DNA from: Myxococcales bacterium
Lineage (GTDB): Bacteria; Myxococcota_A; Polyangia; Haliangiales; Haliangiaceae
Assembly (NCBI GenBank): GCA_016717005.1
Contig: JADJUF010000016.1
Span: forward strand, 124,001-188,000
DNA: 64,000 bases
Reading direction: 5' to 3'
Both the position numbers and the translations under genes were made by a program. Numbering within the stretch: the first letter of the stretch is position 1; every line of letters starts with the position of its first letter. Below, one piece after another: positions 53,233 to 61,968 of this stretch. Under the pieces are notes generated by a model that saw nothing but the letters and a program-made list of their open reading frames with translations, searched no databases and was not told where the DNA came from.

Positions 53233-55001
53233 ATGGCCTATTCGCTTCGTCCGCGCGGCCTCGCCGCAGTCATCTTCGTGTTCGCAGTCTCCGCCTGCGG
53301 CGACAACCTCAAGCCGCCGGCCGACGACGCCGCGGTCGCGATCGACGCCACGCCGGCGGTGTGCGGCAACGGTACGGTCGAGGTCGGGGAGGACTGCGAC
53401 GACGGCGATCAGGTCGCCGACGCGGTCTGCACCGACTCCTGCCACTTCACCTGCGGCAACGGCGTGGTCGACGACGGGTTCGGCGAGCTGTGCGACACCG
53501 GCATCGCCGCCGGCGCCGGCGCGTGCCCGACCACCTGCGACGACAGCATGGCCTGCACCGCCGACGTCCAGTCGGGCTCGGGCTGCCAGGCCCAGTGCAT
53601 GAACGCGCCGATCACCGTGCCGGCGAACGGCGACGGCTGCTGCCCGACCGGGGCCAACGCGCTCACCGACGACGACTGCGCGCCCGCCTGCGGCAACAGC
53701 GTGGTCGAGCCGCCCGAGACCTGCGACACCGGCATCGCCAGCGGCAGCGGCGCGTGCCCGAACCTGGCGGCCTGCAACGACCTGGTCGCGTGCACGACCG
53801 ACACGCTGACCGCCGGTGGCAGCTGCACGGCGGCGTGCGCCAACACGCCGATCACCGCGCCGATGAACGGCGACGGCTGCTGCCCGCCGGGCGCGACCTC
53901 GGCCACCGACAGCGACTGCGTGGCCGGCTGCGGCAACGGTGTGGTCGACCCCGGCGAGACCTGCGACACCGCCATCGCGGTCGGCCCGGCTCGTGCCCGA
54001 CGACCTGCAGCGACGGCATGGCCTGCACCCGCGACGTCCTGGCCAACGCCGGCACCTGCACCGCCGCCTGCTCGTTCCCGCCGATCACCACGATGACCAG
54101 CGGCGACGGCTGCTGCCTGGCCGGCGGCAACAACAACACCGACGCCGACTGCCCGATCCGCTGCGGCAACGGCGCCGTCGAGACCGGCGAGCAGTGCGAC
54201 GACGGCAACATGAACAACACCGACGCCTGCAACAACATGTGCATGCTCACGACCGTCACGCCGACCGCGTTCCGAATGAGCGACCTCGACCTGCGCAACC
54301 CGCACACGTTCGTGAGCTTCATCGGGTGCCGCGACGTCACCGACACCGCGCTCGCGGGCTTCTCGGTCAACGGTCAGATCCAGACGGCGATCCAGACCGA
54401 CGGCACCGACGCCGACACCAACCTCGATCTGTCGATCGCGACCGTGTTCCGCCCGCTCAACCAGGCCGCCGGCGCGATGACGCCGCTCGAGATCCACTTC
54501 CCCAGCTGCACCGCGCCGATCGGGACCACGATGTGCAGCCGGACGCCGGCCACCGCGATGGCGATCTCGACGACCGCGACCAACATGGCGACCGGCACCT
54601 GTCTGGCGCCGCTCGCGGGCACCCAGGGGACGCCGTACACGCCGGCGATCACGACGCCGACGGGCCCGTGCTACTCGGCGGGGCCGGTCACTGTGACGAT
54701 CACCCTGGCCGGGATCCCGATCACGCTCCGCGACTCGCGGATCGCCGCGACCTACTCGGGCAACCCCGCGACCACCACCGTCAACGGGCTGCTCATGGGC
54801 TTCATCAGCGAGGCCGACGCGAACGCCACGATCCTGCCGTCGACGCTGCCGCTGGTGGGCGGGCAGCCGCTGTCGTCGCTCCTGCCCGGCGGCATGGGCA
54901 ACTGCTCGTCCCGCGACGATCGCGACATGAACGGGACCGTCCGCGGCTGGTGGTTCTACCTGAACTTCACCGCGCCGCGCGCCACGTGGATCGATAACTG
55001 A
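53233..55001 (+). CDS. Myxococcus-type Cys-rich repeat lipoprotein, with a one-base frameshift
   Basis: About 589 residues if one G is restored at about 53985-53988 (GGCCCGGCTCG, expected GGCCCGGGCTCG). Lipobox VSAC with Cys22. The first part holds four units of ~65 residues starting CGNGVV-x-P-GE-x-CDT and ending in GDGCCP, then CGNGAVETGEQCDDGNMNNTDACNN, the Cys-rich repeat family frequent in myxobacteria. The C-terminal ~250 residues are a Thr-rich beta domain ending in WWFYLNFTAP. It is likely surface-exposed and disulfide-bonded. ATG 53233 has GGGGAGA upstream. Before the shift the frame ends at 54096. Confidence 0.8.
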
Positions 55002-55022
55002 TCGAACGGCGCGCGCCGGTGC

Positions 55023-55751
55023 TCAGCCGCCGGCGAACGGGCGCTCGAGGATCTGGCCGGTGATGATCGAGGGCGCGGTCGAGGTGCCGCCGAAGTACAG
55101 GCCCGAGGCCCAGCGGAACTGCGCGGGCGGCTGGGCGGGGCAGGCGCGGGGCAGGGTGACGGCGGCGTCGATCGTGCGCGCGCCCTGGGCGCCGGCGACC
55201 GTGAAGCGGTAGCGCGCGCCGTCGGACCAGAGGCGGTAGCGCAGCGGCGCGGCGGCGGCGAGGTCGGCGGCGGTGAGCGTCGCCAGCGGCGCGGGCGCGG
55301 TCAGGTGGACGCCGGCGTTGTTGGCGTAGGCGGTGACCTCGAGCACCGGCGGATCGAGATCGAGCCGCCAGCGCCAGCCGAACATCGCGCCCTCGGCCGA
55401 GAGATCGATCGTGTCGCAGTCGGACAGCCCCGGCAGCTTGTTCCAGTCGAGCTGATCGTTGGGCTCGACCGGATCGGTCAGCACGTACATGGCCGAGGCG
55501 TCGAACGCGAACAGGTAGTCGCGGCCGTCGACCTGGGTCAGGGTGCGCACCGGGTTGCCGTCCGTGCCGCCGAGGATCGTGGCGTCGTGGCGGCCGACGT
55601 CGATCTGGTAGGTCGCCCAGGTCGGCGCCGCGTCGGGCCCGCGGTCGAGCCGCGCGTCGGGCTGCGCTGGCGCGGCCTCGCCCGCGCAGCCCGCGAGCAG
55701 CGCGGCGAGCAGCGCGGCGAGCAGCGTGGGGCCGGCCACGGGGTGGAGCAC
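55023..55751 (-). CDS. Putative lipoprotein
   Basis: 242 residues. The GTG start gives a signal peptide with lipobox LLAGC (Cys near residue 22). The mature part is beta-rich (TYQIDVGRHDATILGG, VDGRDYLFAFDASAMYVL, RWRLDLDPPVLEVTAYANN). No family was recognised. GTG 55751 is preferred to ATG 55805 because TACGAT ends 6 nt upstream of it and because the longer version would cross the divergent promoter. It converges with the Cys-rich gene, whose stop is 21 nt away. Confidence 0.7.
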   Translation of the reverse strand: MLHPVAGPTLLAALLAALLAGCAGEAAPAQPDARLDRGPDAAPTWATYQIDVGRHDATILGGTDGNPVRTLTQVDGRDYLFAFDASAMYVLTDPVEPNDQLDWNKLPGLSDCDTIDLSAEGAMFGWRWRLDLDPPVLEVTAYANNAGVHLTAPAPLATLTAADLAAAAPLRYRLWSDGARYRFTVAGAQGARTIDAAVTLPRACPAQPPAQFRWASGLYFGGTSTAPSIITGQILERPFAGG

Positions 55752-55757
55752 GGCCCG

Positions 55758-55763
55758 ATCGTA
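55758..55763 (-). promoter_or_regulatory. Putative -10 of the 55023-55751 gene
   Basis: TACGAT on the minus strand, 6 nt before GTG 55751. Confidence 0.45.
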
Positions 55764-55771
55764 CCACCGGG

Positions 55772-55799
55772 TTGCGCGACGCGACTTATTGTGTATTAT
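55772..55799 (+). promoter_or_regulatory. Promoter of the ADP-ribosylglycohydrolase gene
   Basis: TTGCGC (55772-55777), 16-nt spacer, TATTAT (55794-55799), in an AT-rich patch. The start predicted 7 nt later is GTG 55807. Confidence 0.55.
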
Positions 55800-55806
55800 G
55801 TACACT

Positions 55807-56703
55807 GTGACTCCTCACACCCGGATGCGCGTGTCCCTGCTCGGCCTGGCCCACGGCGATGCCTTCGGCGAGACCCTGTTCGGGCCGCCGGAGGAGGCGA
55901 CCCGGCGCGTCGCGGCGCGCGCGCTGGTGGCGCGCCGGCCGTGGCGCTGGACCGACGACACCGCGATGGCCCTGGCGGTGGTCGAGACGCTCGAGCGCGA
56001 CGCGACGATCGACCCTGACGCGCTGATGGCGGCGCTGGTCCGCCGGTTCGCCGCCGAGCCTGACCGCGGCTACGGCCAGGGCGCGTACACGCTGCTCACC
56101 CGGGCGGCGCACGGCGCCGACTGGCGCGTCGAGGCGACCGCGATGTTCGGTGGCCAGGGCTCGTTCGGCAACGGCGCGGCGATGCGGGTTGCGCCGCTGG
56201 GCGCGTACTTCGCCGACGATCTCGACCGCGTGGTGGTCGAGGCCGCCCGCTCGGCGGCGCCGACCCACGCGCACCCCGAGGGCGTCGCCGGCGCGGTCGC
56301 GGTCGCGGTCGCCGCGGCGCTGGCGTGGCGGATCGGGCAGGGCGCGGCGCTCGACGGCGACGCGCTCCTGGCCGGGGTGATCGCGCGGACGCCGCCGGGC
56401 CTGACGCACGCCGGCTTGGTCCGGGCGCGGGCGCTGGGGCTGGCCGCGGATCCCGACCAGGTCGCGGCCGAGCTCGGCACCGGGCGCCAGGTCAGCGCCC
56501 AGGACACCGTGCCGTGGTGCGCGTGGGTCGCGGCCCGACACCTCCGGAGCTACGAGGACGCGGTCTGGCAGGCGGCGGCGCCGCTCGGCGATCGGGACAC
56601 CAACGCGGCCATCGTCGGCGGCGTCACGATCCTCGCGGCGCCCGGCGGCGCCCTGGCCATCCCCGCGGCCTGGCGCGCCGCGACCGAGCCGGTGCCCGCG
56701 TGA
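55807..56703 (+). CDS. ADP-ribosylglycohydrolase family protein (DraG-like)
   Basis: 298 residues, all helical. Removes ADP-ribose from proteins or DNA, or hydrolyses related ADP-ribosyl bonds. The Mg-binding residues are in LGLAHGDAFGE, RWTDDTAMAL and the C-terminal GDRDTNAAIVGG (family T-D-D-T and D-x-D-T). GTG 55807 is chosen from its 7-nt distance to TATTAT; ATG 55798 would precede the transcript start, ATG 55825 is the alternative. A small protein gene follows 5 nt after its stop. Substrate unknown; RNA or protein repair and phage defence are both known roles for relatives. Confidence 0.88.
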   Translation: MTPHTRMRVSLLGLAHGDAFGETLFGPPEEATRRVAARALVARRPWRWTDDTAMALAVVETLERDATIDPDALMAALVRRFAAEPDRGYGQGAYTLLTRAAHGADWRVEATAMFGGQGSFGNGAAMRVAPLGAYFADDLDRVVVEAARSAAPTHAHPEGVAGAVAVAVAAALAWRIGQGAALDGDALLAGVIARTPPGLTHAGLVRARALGLAADPDQVAAELGTGRQVSAQDTVPWCAWVAARHLRSYEDAVWQAAAPLGDRDTNAAIVGGVTILAAPGGALAIPAAWRAATEPVPA

Positions 56704-56708
56704 CGTCG

Positions 56709-56921
56709 ATGCGATCCTGTGCCCGCAAGGAGCGCCGCGGGCAGGTCTTTCGCGGCTTCGAGGCGGCCGAGGCCGCTGACGATGCGTACTACGCTGGGCT
56801 CACGCCGCAGGCGCGCGTCGCCATCCTGCTCGAGTTGATCGCCGCGTACCAGGAGTCGATCGGTGAGGCGCAACCGCGACTTGAGAGGGTTTGTCGAGTC
56901 ACTCAACTCACGGCAGCTTGA
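56709..56921 (+). CDS. Small conserved-type protein, possible antitoxin-like
   Basis: 70 residues. A basic start (MRSCARKERRGQVFRGF) leads into EAAEAADDAYYAGLTPQARVAILLELIAAYQE and ends in ERVCRVTQL. The pattern Y-Y-x-x-L-T-P-x-x-R-x-x-I-L-L-E-L-I is one I recall from small proteins that sit before nucleotidyltransferase-type partners, but no partner is here. It follows the DraG-like gene by 5 nt and may be an orphan antitoxin-like protein. An in-frame GTG at 56700 is an alternative start. Confidence 0.6.
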   Translation: MRSCARKERRGQVFRGFEAAEAADDAYYAGLTPQARVAILLELIAAYQESIGEAQPRLERVCRVTQLTAA

Positions 56922-56954
56922 GTTCGTGGGCGTGGGCGGGCCCGCCGTCGCGGA

Positions 56955-57560
56955 TCACAGCGTGAGCGTGACGTCGTAGATGCCGTCGCCCGAGGTCGCG
57001 GTGCCGGTGACCGTCGTGCTGCCGGGCATGCGCTCGGTGACGCCGCCGCCGCCGTCCTGGAGGAGGCCCTGCATCGTCAGATCGAGCGTGACGTCGCCGG
57101 CGATCGCGCCGGTCAGGTGGTAGGTGCCGGTCAGCTCGCCGGTGAACGTGCCGGCCGGGATGTTGCGCAGCGCCAGGTGCAGGTACGGCTGGGTCGCCTC
57201 GGCGGTGTCGGTGTCGTAGGCGATCGAGATGGTCTCGTCGTCGGGGCCGACCGGGAACGGGCCGTCGTCGTAGCCAACCATGCCGACGTGGAGCCGCATC
57301 TCCTTGTTGGCCGACGAGCCCTGATCGACCTGGCCGGTGATCGTGATCGTGCCGGCGACGTCGCCGGCGCCGGTCTGCGGCGGGATGTTCGCGGACGACG
57401 CGGCGTTGAAGCCGTCGAAGCCCAGCCCGAGGGACTTGGCGACCGAGCCGTCGAGGCCGAGGTACGCGCGGCGCGCGGCCTCATCAGAGTCGATCGCGGC
57501 GTCGTCGGCGCACGCGCCGGTGACGGCGAGGACCAGGGCAGAGATCAGGACAGCGCGCAT
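56955..57560 (-). CDS. Putative lipoprotein
   Basis: 201 residues. Signal peptide MRAVLISALVLAVTGAC with lipobox TGAC. A short acidic linker leads to a beta-sandwich-like mature part (GTITITGQVDQGSSANKEMRLHVGMVGYDD, HLALRNIPAGTFTGELTGTYHL, DVTLTL). No family was recognised. It converges with the small-protein gene and is divergent from the CRP-type regulator; the ~56-nt gap on that side carries the regulator's promoter. Confidence 0.7.
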   Translation of the reverse strand: MRAVLISALVLAVTGACADDAAIDSDEAARRAYLGLDGSVAKSLGLGFDGFNAASSANIPPQTGAGDVAGTITITGQVDQGSSANKEMRLHVGMVGYDDGPFPVGPDDETISIAYDTDTAEATQPYLHLALRNIPAGTFTGELTGTYHLTGAIAGDVTLDLTMQGLLQDGGGGVTERMPGSTTVTGTATSGDGIYDVTLTL

Positions 57561-57604
57561 GATCGTCTGTCGCGGCGGCCCCCGGGATGGTCGCAGCGAT
57601 CGGG

Positions 57605-57610
57605 TATCGT
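57605..57610 (+). promoter_or_regulatory. Putative -10 of the CRP-type regulator gene
   Basis: TATCGT ends 6 nt before GTG 57617. Confidence 0.45.
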
Positions 57611-57616
57611 GCCGCC

Positions 57617-58264
57617 GTGGGTGATCTGCGCACAGCCGACCTGGCCTGGTGGCGGGCGACGTTGACGCGTCAGGCGCCGCTGGCCGAGGCCGACCTGGCC
57701 GCGGTCACGCCGCACCTGCGGGTCAAGACCCTGGCGGCCGGCGAGGCCTACCTGCGCAGCGGCGCGCCGGCGGTGGCGGTCGGCCTCATCCGCGCCGGCC
57801 TGGTGCGCGAGACGTTCCTGGTGGCCGACGGCCGCGAGCGCGTGCGCGCGTTCGGGATCGCCGGCGACTTCGCCGGCTCGCTGTCGGACCTGCTGCGCGG
57901 CGGCGCGGCCCGGTGCGAGGTGATCGCGTGCGCGCCGACGCGGGTGCTGACCGTGCCGTGGGCGGTGATCGCGCGCGCGGCCGCGGCCCGGCCGGCGTGG
58001 CGGGGGCTGGTGGCGGCGGTGACCGAGCGGCTGTACCTGCTCAAGGCCGAGCGCGAGTACGAGCTGCTCGCGCTCGACGCCCACGATCGCTACCAGCGGT
58101 TCCGCGCGCGCCTCGCCGCGATCGAGCCGCTGGTGCCGCAGCGCCACGTCGCCTCGTACCTGGGCATCACGCCCGAGCACCTGTCGCGGCTGCGTCGGCG
58201 GCTGGGGCTGCCGCGCGCGCGCCCCGTCGCAGCGTCACGATCGCCGCGCCGAACCCGGTCATGA
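57617..58264 (+). CDS. Crp/Fnr-family transcription regulator
   Basis: 215 residues. The N-terminal cyclic-nucleotide-binding-like barrel includes GEAYLRSGAPAVAVGLIRAGLVR and VRAFGIAGDFAGSLSDLLRGG; the conserved CRP phosphate-binding R-x-A is not clear. The central helix is followed by a short helix-turn-helix (HVASYLGITPEHLSRLRRRLG). The C-terminus (~25 residues) overlaps the convergent membrane-protein gene by 98 nt. GTG 57617 is favoured by TATCGT 6 nt upstream; GTG 57587 is an alternative. It may sense cAMP made by the 50914-53145 cyclase, which is speculation. Confidence 0.82.
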   Translation: MGDLRTADLAWWRATLTRQAPLAEADLAAVTPHLRVKTLAAGEAYLRSGAPAVAVGLIRAGLVRETFLVADGRERVRAFGIAGDFAGSLSDLLRGGAARCEVIACAPTRVLTVPWAVIARAAAARPAWRGLVAAVTERLYLLKAEREYELLALDAHDRYQRFRARLAAIEPLVPQRHVASYLGITPEHLSRLRRRLGLPRARPVAASRSPRRTRS

Positions 58265-58853
58265 ACGCACCCCAGCGGGCGACGCCGATCGCGGCCTCGA
58301 GCGACGGCGCCGCCCAGGCCAGCGCGCCCATCAGCGGCAGCGGCAGACCGATCATCACCGCGAACACGCGATCGCGGACGTCGGCGCGCGGCAGGCCGAG
58401 GGCGATCATCGCCAGCGCCAGGTAGCTCAGGTGGAACTTGGCCTGCGACAGCACGTGCTGGAGCTCGATCGCGGCCGGGCTGATCGGCAGGCCGGCGCCG
58501 GCCATGCGCGCCAGCGCCAGCAGGTGGTGATCCTCGACGATGTCGAGCACCGCGACCGCGACCATCGCGCGCACGCCCAGCCGCACCAGCGGATGGTCGG
58601 CGACGCCGAGCGCCCGCGGCAGCAGCACGAAGAAGCCGGTGTAGGCGATCAGGAACAGCGCGTCGAGGCCGATGATCGCGCGCAGCGCGTCGGCGCCGGC
58701 GGCGATCGCCGGCGCGTAGTCGGCGCGGACCACCTCGAACGGCTCCTGGGCGACGCCGGTCGCGGCGGTGATGGCGACCATCGCGGTCAGGACGGCGGCG
58801 GCCGTGGCGGCCAGGGCGACGGCGAGGCGGTTGGCATGGCGCGGGTCGATCAT
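58167..58853 (-). CDS. Six-helix membrane protein of unknown function
   Basis: 228 residues with about six hydrophobic segments (LAVALAATAAAVLTAMVAITAA, LIAYTGFFVLLPRALG, MVAVAVLDIVEDHHLLAL, LSYLALAMIALGL, VFAVMIGLPLPLMGALAWA, WGAFMTGFGAAIVTL). No family was recognised; acidic and His residues between helices 2 and 3 (DIVEDHH) stand out. ATG 58853 gives MIDPRHANRL. Its last ~30 residues overlap the opposite-strand regulator by 98 nt. It is divergent from asd. Confidence 0.7.
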   Translation of the reverse strand: MIDPRHANRLAVALAATAAAVLTAMVAITAATGVAQEPFEVVRADYAPAIAAGADALRAIIGLDALFLIAYTGFFVLLPRALGVADHPLVRLGVRAMVAVAVLDIVEDHHLLALARMAGAGLPISPAAIELQHVLSQAKFHLSYLALAMIALGLPRADVRDRVFAVMIGLPLPLMGALAWAAPSLEAAIGVARWGAFMTGFGAAIVTLRRGARAAAPAADAAATGARA

Positions 58854-58941
58854 GCCCGCAGCGTGGCGACGGCGACGCGCGCGCGCCTTGATGTGCATCA
58901 ACGCCAGCGTCGATGGGCGGTTCTGCTAGATTTCGCGCGCG

Positions 58942-60030
58942 ATGTCCAAGCCCAAGCTCAAGGTCGGAGTCCTCGGCGCCACCGGCATGGTCGGTCAGCG
59001 CTTCGTCGCGTTGCTCGCCAACCACCCGTGGTTCGAGGTGGCCGCGGTCGCCGCCAGCCCCAGCTCGGCCGGCAAGTCCTACGCCGACGCGGTGGCCGGG
59101 CGCTGGAGCCTGGGCGCGCCGGTGCCCGCGGCCGCCGCCGCGCTGACCGTGGCCGACGCCGGCGACGTGACCGCCGTCTCTGCCGGGGTCGACTTCGTGT
59201 TCTGCGCCGTCGACATGGCCAAGGACGCGACCGCCCGGCTCGAGGACGACTACGCCCGGGCCGAGACCCCGGTGGTGTCGAACAACTCGGCGCACCGGTG
59301 GACCCCGGACGTGCCGATGATGATCCCCGAGATCAACGACGACCACGCGGTCGTGATCGAGGCCCAGCGCCGGCGCCTCGGCACGCGGCGCGGCTTCGTC
59401 GCGGTCAAGCCCAACTGCTCGATCCAGAGCTACGTGCCGGCGCTCCACCCGCTCCTGTCGTTCGGCCCCAACCGGATCGCGGTCTGCACCTACCAGGCGA
59501 TCTCCGGCGCCGGCAAGACCTTCGCGTCGTGGCCCGAGATGGTCGACAACGTCATCCCGTTCATCAAGGGCGAGGAGGAGAAGAGCGAGCAGGAGCCGCT
59601 GAAGATCTGGGGCACGGTCGTCGACGGCCGGATCGTGCCGGCGAGCTCGCCGACGATCAGCGCGCAGTGCATCCGGGTGCCGGTCAGCGACGGCCACATG
59701 GCCGCGGTCTTCGTCGGCTTCGAGCGCGCGCCCGCGCGCGACGAGATCCTGGCGGCCTGGCGCGAGTTCGTGGGCAAGCCGCAGCGCCTGGGCCTGCCGA
59801 GCGCGCCCAGCCCGTTCCTGCGGTACTTCGACGACGACGCCCGGCCCCAGACCCGGCTCGATCGCGACGCCGGCGATGGCCAGGCGGTGTCGATCGGGCG
59901 GCTGCGCCCCGACGCGCTGTTCGACTGGCGGTTCGTGGCGCTGTCCCACAACACCGTGCGCGGCGCCGCCGGCGGCGCGGTGCTGACCGCCGAGCTCTTG
60001 ACCGCCGACGGGTACCTGACCGCGAAGTAG
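58942..60030 (+). CDS. asd: Aspartate-semialdehyde dehydrogenase (archaeal/fungal type)
   Basis: 362 residues. Reduces aspartyl phosphate to the semialdehyde for Lys, Met, Thr and DAP. NADPH loop GVLGATGMVGQRF (9-21), the catalytic C159 in KPNCSIQ, and the substrate-binding His in RVPVSDGHMAAVFV. The KPNCSIQ context and size match the longer archaeal/fungal-like subfamily rather than E. coli Asd. ATG 58942 follows TAGATT by 9 nt. It is followed convergently by an HPF-like gene with no spacer (stop codons adjoin). Confidence 0.94.
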   Translation: MSKPKLKVGVLGATGMVGQRFVALLANHPWFEVAAVAASPSSAGKSYADAVAGRWSLGAPVPAAAAALTVADAGDVTAVSAGVDFVFCAVDMAKDATARLEDDYARAETPVVSNNSAHRWTPDVPMMIPEINDDHAVVIEAQRRRLGTRRGFVAVKPNCSIQSYVPALHPLLSFGPNRIAVCTYQAISGAGKTFASWPEMVDNVIPFIKGEEEKSEQEPLKIWGTVVDGRIVPASSPTISAQCIRVPVSDGHMAAVFVGFERAPARDEILAAWREFVGKPQRLGLPSAPSPFLRYFDDDARPQTRLDRDAGDGQAVSIGRLRPDALFDWRFVALSHNTVRGAAGGAVLTAELLTADGYLTAK

Positions 60031-60369
60031 CTACGGCTGCGGCGCGAGCCGCGGGATCGCCGCGAACCCGCGGCGGCGCTGGCGGGCCCGCACGACCGCG
60101 CGCCCGGCCCGCTCGGCGGCGGCGTCGATGGCCGCGGTCAGCTCGAGGTCGGTGGCCTCGACCACGACGGTCGGCAGGTCGTCGCCGCGCACGCGCATCC
60201 GGCACAGCTTGTCGACGCCGCCGCGGGGGCCGTTGACGTCGGCCAGGGTCACGTCGAGCCCGCGGATGGCCGGGCCGAGGCGGCCGAGCGCGAACTGAGC
60301 GCGGCGGCGGACCCGGTCGAGCAGCTCGGGGGTGAGGTCGAGGTCGCGGGTGCGGATGACGATCTTCAT
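60031..60369 (-). CDS. Ribosome hibernation-promoting factor / RaiA-like protein (short)
   Basis: 112 residues, the sigma-54-modulation/HPF fold: MKIVIRTRDLDLTPELLDRVRRRAQFALGRLG, then VTLADVNGPRGGVDKLCRMRV and AIDAAAERAGRAVVRARQRRR. The long form's C-terminal dimerisation domain is absent, so this is the short type. It may stabilise idle ribosomes in stationary phase. ATG 60369 has AGAGGTT upstream. Its stop codon adjoins the asd stop. A divergent region of 122 nt separates it from the methyltransferase gene. Confidence 0.82.
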   Translation of the reverse strand: MKIVIRTRDLDLTPELLDRVRRRAQFALGRLGPAIRGLDVTLADVNGPRGGVDKLCRMRVRGDDLPTVVVEATDLELTAAIDAAAERAGRAVVRARQRRRGFAAIPRLAPQP

Positions 60370-60479
60370 CAGAGGTTCCTCGCTTTCACGTCAGAGGGTG
60401 TGCGCCCAGGATGGGGCGTCACGGCCGTGCGGTCGAGTCGTAAGTTTGAACGCTTCGTGTCGCATAAAACGACATGTGC

Positions 60480-60485
60480 TAGCGT
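60480..60485 (+). promoter_or_regulatory. Putative -10 of the rRNA methyltransferase-like gene
   Basis: TAGCGT ends 6 nt before GTG 60492. No clear -35 is seen at 15-19 nt spacing. Confidence 0.4.
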
Positions 60486-60491
60486 GCGCCG

Positions 60492-61712
60492 GTGAACGCA
60501 CAGACGATCGCGGTGACCATCCACGGCCTCGCGGCCGGCGGCGACGGCGTGGGCAAGGACGCCGACGGGCGCACGGTGTTCGTCGCCGCGACCGCGCCGG
60601 GCGAGGACGTGACCGCGGCGGTGGTCGAGCGCCACGCCCGCTGGGCCCGGGCCGAGCTGGTGACGATCACGCGCGCGGGCGTCGGGCGGATCGCGCCGGC
60701 CTGCCCGCTGTTCGCGGCCCGCACCTGCGGCGGCTGCGACTGGGCCCACGTCGACGCCGCGACCCAGGCCGCCGCCAAGCAGGCGATCGTCGCGGGCGCG
60801 GTGCGGCGGCTGGTCGCCGGCGGCGCGACCCTGGCGCCGCTGGCGCAGCCCGAGCGCGCCTGGGGCTGGCGGCGGCGGGCCCGGTTCGCGATCGCCGGCG
60901 GCGCCATCGGGTTCCACGCGCCGCGCGCCCGCACGGTGACCGACGTCGACGCCTGTCCGCAGCTCGCGCCCGAGCTGGCGGCGGCGCTGGCGGCGGTGCG
61001 CGCGGCCGCGGCGACGGTGATCGCCGGCGCCGGCGAGCTGCACCTGGTCGCGGGCACCGGCGGCGCCCACGCGGTCATCGACGCGCCCTGCCACGGCGAG
61101 CAGGCGCGCGCGCTGATCGGCCACGGCGGCCTGGTCGGCGTGGTCTGGCCCGGCGGCAAGGCCGGGCTCGCGGCGGTCGAGCTCGAGCCAGGGCTGCGGG
61201 TCCGCGCCGACGAGTTCGCTCAGGCGGGCGCGGCCGGCAACCAGGCCCTGCGCGCGGCGGTGGCGGCCGCGGTGGCGGCGCGGCCCGGCGAGCGGGTGCT
61301 CGAGCTCTACGCCGGCAACGGCAACTTCACGCGCGATCTGATCGCGGCCGGCGCCGAGGTCACGGCCACCGACGCGGTCGCGCCCCGGGACGCCGCGGCG
61401 GTGGCGGCGCAGTTCGTGGCCGGGCCGGCGGCGGCGGTGGTGCCGGCGCTGGTGGCGGCGGGCCAGCGCTTCGACGTGGTCCTGCTCGATCCGCCGCGCA
61501 CCGGCGCCAAGGACGTGATCGGTCACCTGGCCGCGACCGGCGCCGGCCGGATCGTCTACGTGTCGTGCGACCCGGCCACGTTCGCGCGCGACGGCGAGCG
61601 CCTGGTCGCGGCCGGCTTCGCTGCGCGCACGATCGCCGCGTTCGACCTGATGCCGCAGACCGCCCACGTCGAGCTGGTCGCGCAGTTCGAGCGCGCGCTC
61701 GATCCGGCGTGA
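60492..61712 (+). CDS. Class I SAM-dependent rRNA (uracil-5-)methyltransferase, RlmD/TrmA type
   Basis: 406 residues. An N-terminal TRAM domain (IAVTIHGLAAGGDGVGKDADGRTVFV) is followed by iron-sulfur Cys candidates (C in APACPLF, TCGGCDW and ACPQLA), then the Rossmann methyltransferase with LELYAGNGNFTRDL, VVLLDPPRTGAK and the catalytic Cys motif YVSCDPATFARD. It methylates U in 23S rRNA (RlmD-like) or tRNA. The start is GTG 60492. Its 3' end is the first copy of a 57-bp tandem repeat. Confidence 0.9.
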   Translation: MNAQTIAVTIHGLAAGGDGVGKDADGRTVFVAATAPGEDVTAAVVERHARWARAELVTITRAGVGRIAPACPLFAARTCGGCDWAHVDAATQAAAKQAIVAGAVRRLVAGGATLAPLAQPERAWGWRRRARFAIAGGAIGFHAPRARTVTDVDACPQLAPELAAALAAVRAAAATVIAGAGELHLVAGTGGAHAVIDAPCHGEQARALIGHGGLVGVVWPGGKAGLAAVELEPGLRVRADEFAQAGAAGNQALRAAVAAAVAARPGERVLELYAGNGNFTRDLIAAGAEVTATDAVAPRDAAAVAAQFVAGPAAAVVPALVAAGQRFDVVLLDPPRTGAKDVIGHLAATGAGRIVYVSCDPATFARDGERLVAAGFAARTIAAFDLMPQTAHVELVAQFERALDPA

Positions 61713-61968
61713 GCGCGCGGGCGGCGCGCTCGCCGGGGCCGCCCACGGTTCGCGCGCGCGATCCGGCGTGAGCGCGCGGGCGGCGCGCTCGCCGGGGCCG
61801 CCCACGGTTCGCGCGCGCGCGATCCGGCGTGAGCGCGGGCGGCGCGGTCGAGGCCGGCGCGCGCGCCGGGGCCGCCCACGGTTCGCGCGCGCTCAGTCCG
61901 GCGTGAGCGCGCGGGCGGCGCGCTCGAGGCCGGCGCGCTCGCCGGGGCCGCCCACGATCGCGACCAGC
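61700..61968. repeat. Tandem direct repeat (~57-75 bp units, four copies) at a convergent gene junction
   Basis: Units run from GATCCGGCGTGAGCGCG to CCGCCCACGGTTCGCGCGC. Copy 1 is at the methyltransferase 3' end, copies 2-3 are intergenic, and copy 4 overlaps the 3' end of the 61893-62363 gene. Copies 3 and 4 carry a GGCCGGCGCGC insert. Because GCCGCCCACG-type sequence and TGAGCG recur in each, both genes' ends can be explained by copying of the junction. Confidence 0.85.
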
